Below, piece after piece: positions 1 to 7,057 of a stretch of 13,248 nt of DNA. Source of the stretch: an uncultured Lachnospiraceae bacterium (GTDB taxonomy: Bacteria; Bacillota_A; Clostridia; Lachnospirales; Lachnospiraceae); contig CATLIP010000036.1 in the NCBI GenBank assembly GCA_949957035.1, positions 1 through 13,248 of the forward strand. Reading direction: 5' to 3'. Position numbers and translations under genes: made by a program. A model generated the notes under the pieces. The model ran no database searches. It was not told the DNA's origin and saw nothing but the letters and a program-made list of their open reading frames with translations. The stretch's first letter is position 1, and each line of letters starts with the position of its first letter.

Positions 1-39
1 ACAATTCTTAACCTTTTTCAACTTCAAATAGCTTGTATC

Positions 40-69
40 TTCCACAATCCCACTCCCATATGATATACT
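40..69 (+). promoter_or_regulatory. Possible weak promoter of the first WYL gene
   Basis: A TATACT -10-like hexamer (64-69) lies 17 nt downstream of TCCACA (41-46), which matches the TTGACA consensus at only 4 of 6 positions. It is the best sigma70/SigA-like candidate in the 123 bp before the first gene. The rest of this AT-rich leader shows nothing else I recognise. Low confidence. Confidence 0.3.
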
Positions 70-123
70 AAATCCAAAAGCTGCAAAAACGCAATCGTAC
101 AAAACAAAAGGAGGAAGGAAGCA

Positions 124-1356
124 ATGTCAGAATTTCAGGAATTGGTAAAAAGTTTTCCAAAGACCAGAGAATATGTCCATGATTTTTTTGTCTACGGCTT
201 CAAGACCCGGAACGAATTCAAAGTCAAAAGCCCCCGCACCTACGACAATGAACGCCGAAGGCTTGAGAGCTGGCTTGGTTCCTATGTCCGCAAAGACCAT
301 GTATCCGGCGGCTCCAACATTTCCCTTGCCATCGACAGCAACCTGCTGGACACCAATCCCCTGTTCCGGGTATGGAAGACCAAGAGCTTCACGGACAATG
401 ATATTGTACTGCATTTTCTGATTCTTGATATCCTTCAAGACGGACGTCCCCTGACAGCGGAAGCAATCACCGACCTCCTGCTTTCAGAATACGACGCCCT
501 GTTCGACATCCAGACCGTCCGCCGGAAATGTAATGCCTACGCGAAAGAAGGATTACTGGAGAAACAAAAGCTCGGGAAAACAGTGGTGTTCTCCCTAAGC
601 CTTACACTCCCTTGTTGGCTTCGTTCCAATGAAAATATACAAGATGCCCTGTCATTTTACCAGATGGCAGAAGTCTTCGGAGTGGTCGGGAATGAATTAA
701 CGGAACAGACAGACTGCCAGAATCAGACCTTCCGGGTAAAACATAGTTTCTGCGTACATACATTGGAGGACGAGATACTTCTTTCCCTGCTGGACGCCAT
801 GAACAAAAAAGCGCAGGTAAGACTCGAGTTAAAAAGTTCCCGGACAGAGACGAAGACCACATCTGCCTGCGTCCCTTTGCAGATATTTATCAGCGCAAGA
901 ACCGGACGCCGTTACCTGTGCGGATATGTACACAAAAGAAACCGCTTCTCCTGTTTCCGTCTGGATTCCATTAAATGCGTGACCCCTCTGGATTCCTCCC
1001 CAGACTATGACGAACTGACGGAGAAGCTTGACCATAACCGGAAGTATCTGTGGGGCGTTTCTTTTCAAGGGGAAGAAGGACATCATCTGGATAAACTGAC
1101 CATGACCATACAGGCTTTAGAGCCGACGGAAAATTATATTGTAGACCGGCTGAAACGGGAGGGCAGAGGCGGAAGGGTCACAAGGATTGCCCGGAACGTC
1201 TATCAGTACGAGACAGAAGCCTTTGACTGCAACGAAATGCTGCCCTGGATCCGTACCTTTATCGGAAGGATACTGGAACTTAGGTGTACGGCAAAATCCG
1301 TAGAACAGAGGTTTTACCGGGACTTGCAGGAAATGTATGAAATGTATGAGATATGA
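124..1356 (+). CDS. WYL-domain transcriptional regulator (first of a pair)
   Basis: A 410-residue cytoplasmic protein, probably a ligand-sensing DNA-binding regulator. Residues about 92-155 look like a winged helix-turn-helix. Residues about 215-290 form a WYL-type domain, where the signature appears as RYLCGY (263-268) followed by FRLDSI (278-283), so arginine replaces the usual tryptophan. Residues about 325-405 resemble the WCX C-terminal extension. AAGGAGG (108-114) sits 9 nt before the ATG, which supports this start. The gene is followed directly by a second WYL gene of similar build, a pairing I associate with Clostridia. WYL proteins are known to respond to nucleic acids or small ligands and often control defence or DNA-damage genes. 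The target here is unknown; the only + strand neighbour downstream is a decayed ATPase gene. The family call is firm, the function is not. Confidence 0.85.
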   Translation: MSEFQELVKSFPKTREYVHDFFVYGFKTRNEFKVKSPRTYDNERRRLESWLGSYVRKDHVSGGSNISLAIDSNLLDTNPLFRVWKTKSFTDNDIVLHFLILDILQDGRPLTAEAITDLLLSEYDALFDIQTVRRKCNAYAKEGLLEKQKLGKTVVFSLSLTLPCWLRSNENIQDALSFYQMAEVFGVVGNELTEQTDCQNQTFRVKHSFCVHTLEDEILLSLLDAMNKKAQVRLELKSSRTETKTTSACVPLQIFISARTGRRYLCGYVHKRNRFSCFRLDSIKCVTPLDSSPDYDELTEKLDHNRKYLWGVSFQGEEGHHLDKLTMTIQALEPTENYIVDRLKREGRGGRVTRIARNVYQYETEAFDCNEMLPWIRTFIGRILELRCTAKSVEQRFYRDLQEMYEMYEI

Positions 1357-1416
1357 TAGAAGGGCCCCTAAGGGCATCCCAGAGCGAATTAATTTCTGCA
1401 CATTATTCAATAAATA

Positions 1417-1422
1417 GAAGGA
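1417..1422 (+). promoter_or_regulatory. Ribosome binding site deciding the start of the second WYL gene
   Basis: GAAGGA lies 8 nt before the ATG at 1431. The upstream in-frame ATG at 1353 overlaps the preceding stop as ATGA but has no comparable site close to it, so 1431 is the preferred start. Confidence 0.5.
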
Positions 1423-1430
1423 ATGAACAT

Positions 1431-2531
1431 ATGGAACTATTTTCAGAAATATACAGTTGCTATTATCAGGTAATGCGGCATATTTTATGCCGTCAGAACG
1501 CCTTGTCCATACAGGATATCTACAACCAGATAAACAGCGAAGGCTTCGGGGAAAGTATGATTTCCATCATCCCTAAGCTGGAAAGCGGCGCATGGAATCT
1601 ATTTGACCGGGATGGTGAACTCTACCTTTCCAAACTATCACCCTCCTTTACCGTCCCGCTTTCCGCCCTCGAAAAATCTTACCTCAAGGCATTGCTGTCC
1701 GACCCGCGCATCGGGCTGTTTCTTGACCGTGAACAAACCGACGCCCTGAACGAAATGCTGGTATCCGTAGAACCTCTCTGGCGGCAGGAACAATTCTGCT
1801 GCTACGACCGTTTTACCGACGGAGATCCCTATCCTGTTACGTCCAAATTACACCATACCGCCGCTAACGAAAGCCAAGCATCTACATACAACACAGACCT
1901 TACCAGAGCCAATACGGACGAATCCGATACCATCCAAGAAAGATACCGGCAGAATTTCCGTACGCTCCTAAAAGCGCAGAAACGGAAGGCCTATGTGGAG
2001 CTTGATTATACCTCCCCCGCCGGGACGCGCGTCCATCACTACTACGTTCCCGCCAGACTTGAGTATTCTGTAAAAAATGACAAGTTCCGTCTCCTTGCCC
2101 TGAAAACTTCCAGCCATAGAAGAATGCGGCTTGACATCCTGAATGTCGCCCGCATCCAAAGGGTCCGGCTTACAGACAAGACTCTCACTTCCGACATTGA
2201 CCTGAATTCTCTGATTCGGAATTCTTACTACAAAGAGCCGCTGACACTGCATATTGTCAACAAACGCAACGCCCTTGAGCGCGCCATGCTCCATTTCGCC
2301 AATTATGAGAAGAACACCGCAAGAATTGATGAAAACACTTATGAATGTCTCATCTATTATAATCAAGGCATGGAAACAGAATTACTCATTGAAGTCATGT
2401 CCTTCGGGCCTATGCTTACTGTCATTGGAAATGAGAAATTTTTAAGCAACCTGCGGACGCGGCTTGAGAAACAACGGCATTTTTTATGCCAGAGTGCAGC
2501 CATTAATTCCATTGTCAGAAATAGGAATTGA
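1431..2531 (+). CDS. WYL-domain protein (second of a pair)
   Basis: A 366-residue protein from the ATG at 1431; the frame is open from an ATG at 1353, which would add 26 residues. Residues 1-70 could form a small winged helix (helical YYQVMRHIL, then SIQDIYNQI, ending in a DGELYLS wing). Residues about 135-170 are a polar, Thr/Asn-rich linker. Residues about 175-250 resemble a degenerate WYL domain, with KFRLLAL (218-224) where the WYL triplet would sit and RMRLDILNVARI (231-242) as the following conserved strand. Residues 270-350 match a WCX-type extension. The protein is probably co-transcribed with the first WYL gene, and the two may act as a heteromeric regulator. Strict WYL residues are missing, so ligand binding may differ or be lost. 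Its last codons overlap the promoter of the next gene. Confidence 0.8.
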   Translation: MELFSEIYSCYYQVMRHILCRQNALSIQDIYNQINSEGFGESMISIIPKLESGAWNLFDRDGELYLSKLSPSFTVPLSALEKSYLKALLSDPRIGLFLDREQTDALNEMLVSVEPLWRQEQFCCYDRFTDGDPYPVTSKLHHTAANESQASTYNTDLTRANTDESDTIQERYRQNFRTLLKAQKRKAYVELDYTSPAGTRVHHYYVPARLEYSVKNDKFRLLALKTSSHRRMRLDILNVARIQRVRLTDKTLTSDIDLNSLIRNSYYKEPLTLHIVNKRNALERAMLHFANYEKNTARIDENTYECLIYYNQGMETELLIEVMSFGPMLTVIGNEKFLSNLRTRLEKQRHFLCQSAAINSIVRNRN

Positions 2532-2540
2532 CGATATAAT
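2512..2540 (+). promoter_or_regulatory. Strong SigA-type promoter
   Basis: TTGTCA (2512-2517, 5 of 6 to consensus), a 17-nt spacer and TATAAT (2535-2540, perfect). It overlaps the final codons and stop of the second WYL gene and points at the ATPase remnant. An 11-bp perfect palindrome with arms AACAA and TTGTT (2556-2566) lies between the predicted start site and the ribosome binding site. It could be an operator, though it is short enough to arise by chance. Confidence 0.65.
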
Positions 2541-2576
2541 AAGGGAAAAGGCTTGAACAACTTGTTTCGGTTAAAC

Positions 2577-2585
2577 GAGGAGGGG
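2577..2585 (+). promoter_or_regulatory. Ribosome binding site of the ATPase remnant
   Basis: GAGGAGGGG is followed 5 nt later by TTG at 2591. A GTG at 2585 lies in the same frame but overlaps this site, so TTG is the likelier start. It gives the N-terminus MGKIFNISADC, which fits what I recall of the AAA-ATPase-like family. Confidence 0.55.
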
Positions 2586-2590
2586 TGTTT

Positions 2591-3249
2591 TTGGGGAAAA
2601 TTTTTAATATCAGTGCAGACTGTAAAACTTCGCTGCATTATATGGTAAATATTGAGGACAGGCTGAATGAAATTAAGGAAATGACAGACAAAGGAAACTA
2701 TTTTGTCATCAACCGTGCAAGGCAGTATGGGAAGACCACAACTTTAAGAGCCTTGGCAGATTTTCTTAAGAAAGACTATCGGGTCATAAGCCTTGATTTT
2801 CAGATGATGGGCGCTTCCAAGTTCAGGAACGAGAATATATTTTCGCTTACATTTGCAAATATTTTTATTAACGCAATCAAAGAGGCGCAGGATGGGAAAA
2901 CCTGCGGGCAGGCAGTGTCTTCCTTGAAGACCGCCTTGCAGGAGCACAAAAATGAGATTGAACTGCTTGAGCTGTTTGAGTATCTAAGTGAAATCTGCCG
3001 ATGTTCAGAAAAACCGGTTGGTTTGAGTCACTGTTCAACAAGCTTGAGGACTATCCTGAGTTAGAAACAATGCTTCGGGATCTTTTACTTTGCGGAAAGG
3101 ACATCCCTTATGTTGTGGGGGGCCGTTCAATTGAGGCAGCATTGATGTTTGGGTATGTGATTGAATTAAAAGTGGGGAGAGGCAGTGCTTATCATGAGCG
3201 GGGAGAAGCGAGAATCGGTAAAAAGGTGCTGATAGAGGCGGTCGTTTGA
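2591..3249 (+). pseudogene. Remnant of an AAA-ATPase-like / PD-(D/E)XK-type gene
   Basis: The N-terminal part (2591 to about 3017) carries the family's start region and a P-loop-like segment INRARQYGKTTT, then a DFQM strand. The reading frame then shifts. From about 3019 a second frame runs FESLFNKLEDYPELETML, LLLCGKDIPYVV and EAALMFGYV, matching the middle/late part of such proteins. It then jumps at about 3160 to IELKVGRGSAYHERGE, the C-terminal nuclease-like motif, and at about 3208 to KKVLIEAVV, the extreme C-terminus. From memory of the family (roughly 500-570 residues), at least three internal segments are missing, including the Walker B region, and the first junction also shifts the frame. 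Both ends and the promoter are kept. Intact members have a poorly defined role and are often multicopy in gut Firmicutes and Bacteroidetes. The product is almost certainly non-functional as an ATPase. Confidence 0.75.
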
Positions 3250-3251
3250 AC

Positions 3252-3303
3252 GGAGAAGGAGGTGTCTGGATGGTATTTGCCGACACTCCCTCCTCTTCTT
3301 TGT
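3252..3303 (+). terminator. Terminator-like hairpin between convergent units
   Basis: Left arm 3252-3266 (GGAGAAGGAGGTGTC) pairs with right arm 3282-3296 (GACACTCCCTCCTCT), with two A-C mismatches and two G-T pairs, around a 15-nt loop. The right arm runs into TCTTCTTT on the + strand, so it best fits termination of the ATPase remnant. On the - strand there is no T-run after the hairpin. It still lies immediately after the aldo/keto reductase stop and might also slow transcription from that side. Confidence 0.45.
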
Positions 3304-4154
3304 CATACAATATCCAGATAACATTTATGATCCGGAGCCGGGAATGCCTGGTCTATTTCAGACAGCTCTCTTTCAGACAATCTGACCTCCAGGGCTTCCT
3401 TGTTAGCCAGCACATGTGCCGTCTTCCCGCTTCTCGGAATTCCAATTGTACGCTCCTGCCGTAATACGAATGCCAGTAACAGTTGCGTCACTGTAATACG
3501 ATGCTCATCGGCGATCCGTCTCAAAACCGGATGCCCCATCAGTTTTTCGCACAGCGCGCCGCCCTGTGCAAGCGGACAGTATGCCATCAAGGCAACGTTA
3601 TGGGAATCCATCCACGGTTTCAGAGAAAACTCAATTCCCCTGGAACCCAGATGGTATAAAACCTGGTTTACCACGCAATTCTTTCCATCCGGCAGAGAAA
3701 ATAATTCTTCCATATCATCAATATCGAAATTGGACACTCCCCATGCACGGATCTTCCCTTCTTTCACCATTTCCTCCATACACTGCACCGTCTCAACCAG
3801 AGGAATACTTCCTCTCCAGTGCAGCAGATACAGATCCAGATAATCGGTACGAAGCAGACGCAGAGAATGATTAAGGCTTCTGCGCAGACGATCCTTACCC
3901 GCATTCTGCGGCAGCACCTTCGATACCAGGAATAATTTCTCCCGGCTATATCCCTTGACCGCCTGCCCGACCAGCTGCTCCGAAAGCCCGTTTCCATACA
4001 TCTCCGCTGTATCGATCAGTGTCATTCCATTCTCGATGCCTGTCTGCAAAGCACGGATCTCCTCTTCGCGGGCAGACAGCTTTTCTCCCAGATACCATGT
4101 TCCCATTCCAAGCTGCGGGACAGCGATCCCATTACTTAATGTAAGGTGTTCCAT
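3303..4154 (-). CDS. YeaE-like aldo/keto reductase
   Basis: A 283-residue NADPH-type aldo/keto reductase. The TIM-barrel family tetrad is visible: Asp48 and Tyr53 (in LIDTAEMYGNG), Lys79 (LVSKV) and His112 (LYLLHWRG), followed by the GVSNF strand. The motif VLYHLGSRGIE and the C-terminal tail ending in YLDIV closely resemble E. coli YeaE, which reduces methylglyoxal and related 2-oxoaldehydes in vitro. The inner ATG at 4154 is chosen over one at 4181 because AGGGGG (4165-4170) lies 10 nt before it and because family members start at this point. It is the last gene of the sugar-acid operon, after garK. It could reduce an aldehyde intermediate such as tartronate semialdehyde, or clear reactive aldehydes. 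The substrate is inferred only from context. Confidence 0.88.
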   Translation of the reverse strand: MEHLTLSNGIAVPQLGMGTWYLGEKLSAREEEIRALQTGIENGMTLIDTAEMYGNGLSEQLVGQAVKGYSREKLFLVSKVLPQNAGKDRLRRSLNHSLRLLRTDYLDLYLLHWRGSIPLVETVQCMEEMVKEGKIRAWGVSNFDIDDMEELFSLPDGKNCVVNQVLYHLGSRGIEFSLKPWMDSHNVALMAYCPLAQGGALCEKLMGHPVLRRIADEHRITVTQLLLAFVLRQERTIGIPRSGKTAHVLANKEALEVRLSERELSEIDQAFPAPDHKCYLDIV

Positions 4155-4164
4155 ATATAAATAT

Positions 4165-4170
4165 CCCCCT
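4165..4170 (-). promoter_or_regulatory. Ribosome binding site deciding the reductase start
   Basis: On the - strand AGGGGG lies 10 nt before the ATG at 4154. The alternative ATG at 4181 has no purine-rich site upstream, so it is probably not used. Confidence 0.5.
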
Positions 4171-4244
4171 TTTATTTTCATTTCACATTGCAGCCGTATG
4201 TTATTTGCCAGCCATCTGCCTGCTTCTTTCGTTATTCGACGTCT

Positions 4245-5384
4245 TTACAAAAATGCTGCGACTGCCCTAAATACCTGCTCCACAGACAATGCCATATTCT
4301 CCTTCGCATTCTCCGGAACCATTGCCTCATCCAGCGTAGTCACACCCCTTACAATAGGGAAAAATGCGTCAATCCCCACCTCATTACATTCCCCGGCATC
4401 CTTTGTGACGCCTCCGGCAAACGCCAGCACCTTTGCGCCGTATTGCTTCGCAAGGCGGGCAACCCCCACCGGAACCTTGCCCATAGCCGTCTGGAAATCC
4501 AGCCTGCCCTCGCCGGTAATAACGATATCCGCATCCTTAACTTCCTCCTCAAGTCCGATTGCCTGAAGAACAATGTCGATTCCTGGTTTTAACTCTACAT
4601 TCGGCAGATAACTTAAAAATGCAAATCCAAGTCCTCCCGCAGCTCCCGCTCCTTCTGCCATCCTGAAGTCTGTTCCTGCATACTCCTGTGTCTTGTCCGC
4701 AAAATGCTTCATCTTTTCATCAAAGACCTGCTTTTCTTCTTCCTTGACCCCCTTCTGCGGGCCATAAACATAGATCGCTCCATTCTCACCGCAAAGGGGA
4801 TTCTTCACGTCGCAGGCAATGCTGAAACGGCACTCTTTCAATTCTTCCGGAACACTTGCGCCGGAAACAGAATCTATGCAGTCCAGTCCCCGGATTCCCT
4901 GTTTCACCGGATTCCCGTCTTTATCCAGTATGTCATACCCCAGCGCCTGCAGCATCCCGACGCCGCCCTCGCTGGTGGCGCTTCCTCCGATACCGATTAT
5001 AAATTCACGGCATCCTCTCTTTACAGCGTCTAAGATCATCTCACCCACGCCATAGGTGGTCGCCTTCAAAGGATCTAGACTTTCCCGCTTTACCAGAATA
5101 ATGCCGGCGGCTTCTGCCATCTCCATGACTGCAGTCCTTTTGTCTCCCAGAATCCCATACCTGGCGTTGGTCTTCTCTCCCAGCGGCCCGGTCACTTCGA
5201 CGGTAACGTATTCGCCGCCCAGCCCCTCCACCAGGGCCTCTGTCGTCCCTTCTCCTCCGTCTGCCAGCGGCTTCACGGTAATCTCAGCGTCACAGACCTT
5301 AAGAATCCCCTCCCTCGCCGCATATCCGGCCTCCATCGAACTCATGCTCCCTTTAAACGAATCAATTGCAATCACAACCTTCAT
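4245..5384 (-). CDS. garK: Glycerate kinase (GarK/GlxK family)
   Basis: A 379-residue cytoplasmic kinase that phosphorylates D-glycerate with ATP; the E. coli GarK/GlxK enzymes of this family make 2-phosphoglycerate. Length and motifs match the family: DSFKGS (8-13), PLADGGEGT (39-47), GIGGSATSEGG (131-141), and TGEGRLDFQTAMGKVPVGVA (290-309). GGAGG lies 10 nt before the ATG. It follows garD with a 36-bp gap. It marks glycerate as an end product of the upstream steps, which points to the aldolase route of galactarate/glucarate breakdown rather than the route to 2-oxoglutarate. No sequence defects were seen. Whether the product is 2- or 3-phosphoglycerate cannot be read from the sequence. Confidence 0.93.
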   Translation of the reverse strand: MKVVIAIDSFKGSMSSMEAGYAAREGILKVCDAEITVKPLADGGEGTTEALVEGLGGEYVTVEVTGPLGEKTNARYGILGDKRTAVMEMAEAAGIILVKRESLDPLKATTYGVGEMILDAVKRGCREFIIGIGGSATSEGGVGMLQALGYDILDKDGNPVKQGIRGLDCIDSVSGASVPEELKECRFSIACDVKNPLCGENGAIYVYGPQKGVKEEEKQVFDEKMKHFADKTQEYAGTDFRMAEGAGAAGGLGFAFLSYLPNVELKPGIDIVLQAIGLEEEVKDADIVITGEGRLDFQTAMGKVPVGVARLAKQYGAKVLAFAGGVTKDAGECNEVGIDAFFPIVRGVTTLDEAMVPENAKENMALSVEQVFRAVAAFL

Positions 5385-5420
5385 GCTGCAAATACCTCCA
5401 CATTCATCCTATCCTTTCCA

Positions 5421-6941
5421 CTATGTAATCGGCGCCGGGTTAAAAATGCACATATCATTATGAAATCCATACTGATCACTGTATGGTTCCTTAATTCCGC
5501 TTGCCACATCCAGAATCATGTGGAAGATCTCCGTGCCGACATCGGCAATGGTCGCCTCTCCCGTCGCCACATCTCCTGCGGAGATATCAATCATATCGAA
5601 CCAGTGCTTCTTCATCTCATTGCGGCTACACACCTTGATGACAGGACTGATATCCAGGCCGTAAGGCGTCCCTCTGCCTGTCATGAACACCTGAAGCCCG
5701 ATTCCGCTGGCTACCTGGCTTGGCCCGCACACGATGTCGCTTGCCGGAGTCGCCGCATAGATCAACCCATGCTTCGTCGGCTTTTCCGCCGGACTTAACA
5801 CCTCTACAATGGGGCTTGTACCGGACTTTGCAATGGAGCCCATGGCTTTCTCCACGATATTGGCAAGGCCGCCCTTTTTATTCCCTGGCGTAGGATTTGC
5901 GTCCCGGTCTACGCCGCCTGCTTCCAGATAATCGTCATACCACTTCATCTCTTCGGCAAGACGGTCCCTGACCTTCTCATCCACACATCTTGCCGCCAGC
6001 ATCGGTACTCCGTCCCGCACCTCCGTTACCTCACTGAACATGACCGTAGCCCCGCCCCGGACCAGCATGTCAGCCGCATATCCCGCGCTTGGATTTGCCG
6101 TAATACCGCTGAATGCATCGCTTCCGCCGCACTGCATACCAATCAAAAGCTCACTCAAGGGAAGCTCTTCTCTTTGCCGCTCGTTCAGCTTCCTAAGCTT
6201 CTTCTCTGCCATCTCCATGATGGCGCCCATCATGGCGTCATGGCCGGCGTAATCCTGTAATGTCAGTACATTTTCCGGCGTAATATCTTCTGCCGGAAGC
6301 ACTCTGTCATATGTTAATTTCTCACAGCCAAGTCCAACCACCATAATCTCGCCTCCAAAATTCGGATGCCGGATAATATTGGTAATCGCCCGGATCGGAA
6401 TCTTTGCCATAGGGGCATTGATGGCAACGCCGCACCCGTAAGGATGGGTTACAGCCACCACCCCGTCCACATTAGGGTATTTCGGCAGCAATTCCTTCTT
6501 GATCTGCTCAACCGCCACCTTCAGCACGCCTGCCGCACACTGTACCGTCGTTACAATCCCCAGAAGATTTCTGGTTGCCGCCGGTCCCTTCTCATTCCGG
6601 TATCCCATCCATGTGGTACGCACCGGAAGGGGCAGCTCCTCCATCGGCACAAGATTGGTCCCGTACTCCAGATTCTCCACAGAGGGGCTCTCCGGCAGAT
6701 CCAGCATATGCTCATTAATCCATCGGCCCTTTTGTATATCGGCTTTCGCATACCCGAGAATCACTCCATAGCGGACGATCCCGCTGCCTGCCGGGATATC
6801 CGTCAGTGCAATCTTATGAGCCTGCGGGATATCGTCTAAAAGTGTAAGTCCCGGCAGTACCTCTGTCCCTGCCGCCAGATCGTGGATTGCCACTGCTACG
6901 TTGTCCATATCTTTGATCTTGATTATATATTTTGACTTCAT
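5421..6941 (-). CDS. garD: Galactarate dehydratase (UxaA/GarD family)
   Basis: A 506-residue protein close to the length of E. coli GarD (523). Residues about 10-85 form the SAF-like N-terminal domain with its usual DNVAVAIHDLAAG start. The UxaA-type dehydratase domain follows from about 110. Recognisable motifs are GYRNEKGPAATRN (113-125), HPYGCG (166-171), GLGCE (203-207), GMQCGGSDAFSG (268-279), ATPASDIVCG (397-406), FMTGRGTP (419-426) and a C-terminus ending FNPAPIT. GarD is known to be a metal-dependent dehydratase turning galactarate into 5-keto-4-deoxy-D-glucarate. Altronate dehydratases are the close alternative, but the neighbouring gudD and garK favour the diacid. GAAGGCGGTG lies just before the ATG. 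It is separated from the upstream regulator by a 116-bp leader with tandem repeats, so its expression may be set separately from the first half of the cluster. Confidence 0.9.
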   Translation of the reverse strand: MKSKYIIKIKDMDNVAVAIHDLAAGTEVLPGLTLLDDIPQAHKIALTDIPAGSGIVRYGVILGYAKADIQKGRWINEHMLDLPESPSVENLEYGTNLVPMEELPLPVRTTWMGYRNEKGPAATRNLLGIVTTVQCAAGVLKVAVEQIKKELLPKYPNVDGVVAVTHPYGCGVAINAPMAKIPIRAITNIIRHPNFGGEIMVVGLGCEKLTYDRVLPAEDITPENVLTLQDYAGHDAMMGAIMEMAEKKLRKLNERQREELPLSELLIGMQCGGSDAFSGITANPSAGYAADMLVRGGATVMFSEVTEVRDGVPMLAARCVDEKVRDRLAEEMKWYDDYLEAGGVDRDANPTPGNKKGGLANIVEKAMGSIAKSGTSPIVEVLSPAEKPTKHGLIYAATPASDIVCGPSQVASGIGLQVFMTGRGTPYGLDISPVIKVCSRNEMKKHWFDMIDISAGDVATGEATIADVGTEIFHMILDVASGIKEPYSDQYGFHNDMCIFNPAPIT

Positions 6942-6974
6942 CTTTTCACCGCCTTCTCTATTCTATTCTGATTT

Positions 6975-7034
6975 CACTCTTTCCTCTATATTCCTTTACT
7001 CTGCATTCCTTTATTCTATATTTCTTTACTCTGT
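6975..7034 (-). repeat. 15-bp imperfect tandem repeats in the garD leader
   Basis: Read on the - strand, four adjacent 15-mers follow one another: ACAGAGTAAAGAAAT, ATAGAATAAAGGAAT, GCAGAGTAAAGGAAT and the more diverged ATAGAGGAAAGAGTG. The first three share about 12 of 15 positions pairwise. The array occupies about half of the 116 bp between the regulator stop and the garD ATG and is purine-rich. It contains no convincing -35/-10 pair, and I see no sigma54 -24/-12 element in the leader. Confidence 0.75.
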
Positions 7035-7057
7035 ATTCGGAGCATGTGTTTCCGCCT

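Noticed and set aside
33..69. TTGTAT (33-38) as -35 for the TATACT at 64-69
   Set aside because: The 25-nt spacer is too long for a SigA-type promoter.
1364..1375. GCCC-CTAA-GGGC hairpin just after the first WYL gene
   Set aside because: The stem is only 4 bp and has no T-run, so it is not a convincing terminator; it lies between two genes that look co-transcribed.
1353..1430. N-terminal extension of the second WYL protein from the ATG at 1353
   Set aside because: It overlaps the previous stop as ATGA but lacks a nearby ribosome binding site, and the extra 26 residues do not look like the family N-terminus; 1431 has GAAGGA at a good distance.
1..3249. An active new defence system built from WYL proteins and an ATPase
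   Set aside because: The ATPase-like gene is frameshifted and lacks its Walker B region, and no other effector, nuclease or toxin-antitoxin gene lies in the window.
3955..5055. Long open frames on the + strand across garK and the reductase
   Set aside because: They are shadows of high-quality - strand genes with clear family motifs, and have no ribosome binding sites or recognisable domains.
6975..7034. CRISPR-like array
   Set aside because: The units are 15 bp, directly adjacent and diverged, with no spacers.
6942..7057. Sigma54 -24/-12 promoter before garD
   Set aside because: Scanned by eye on the - strand for GG-N10-GC with TGGC/TTGC context and found none, which agrees with the degenerate AAA+ domain of the regulator.
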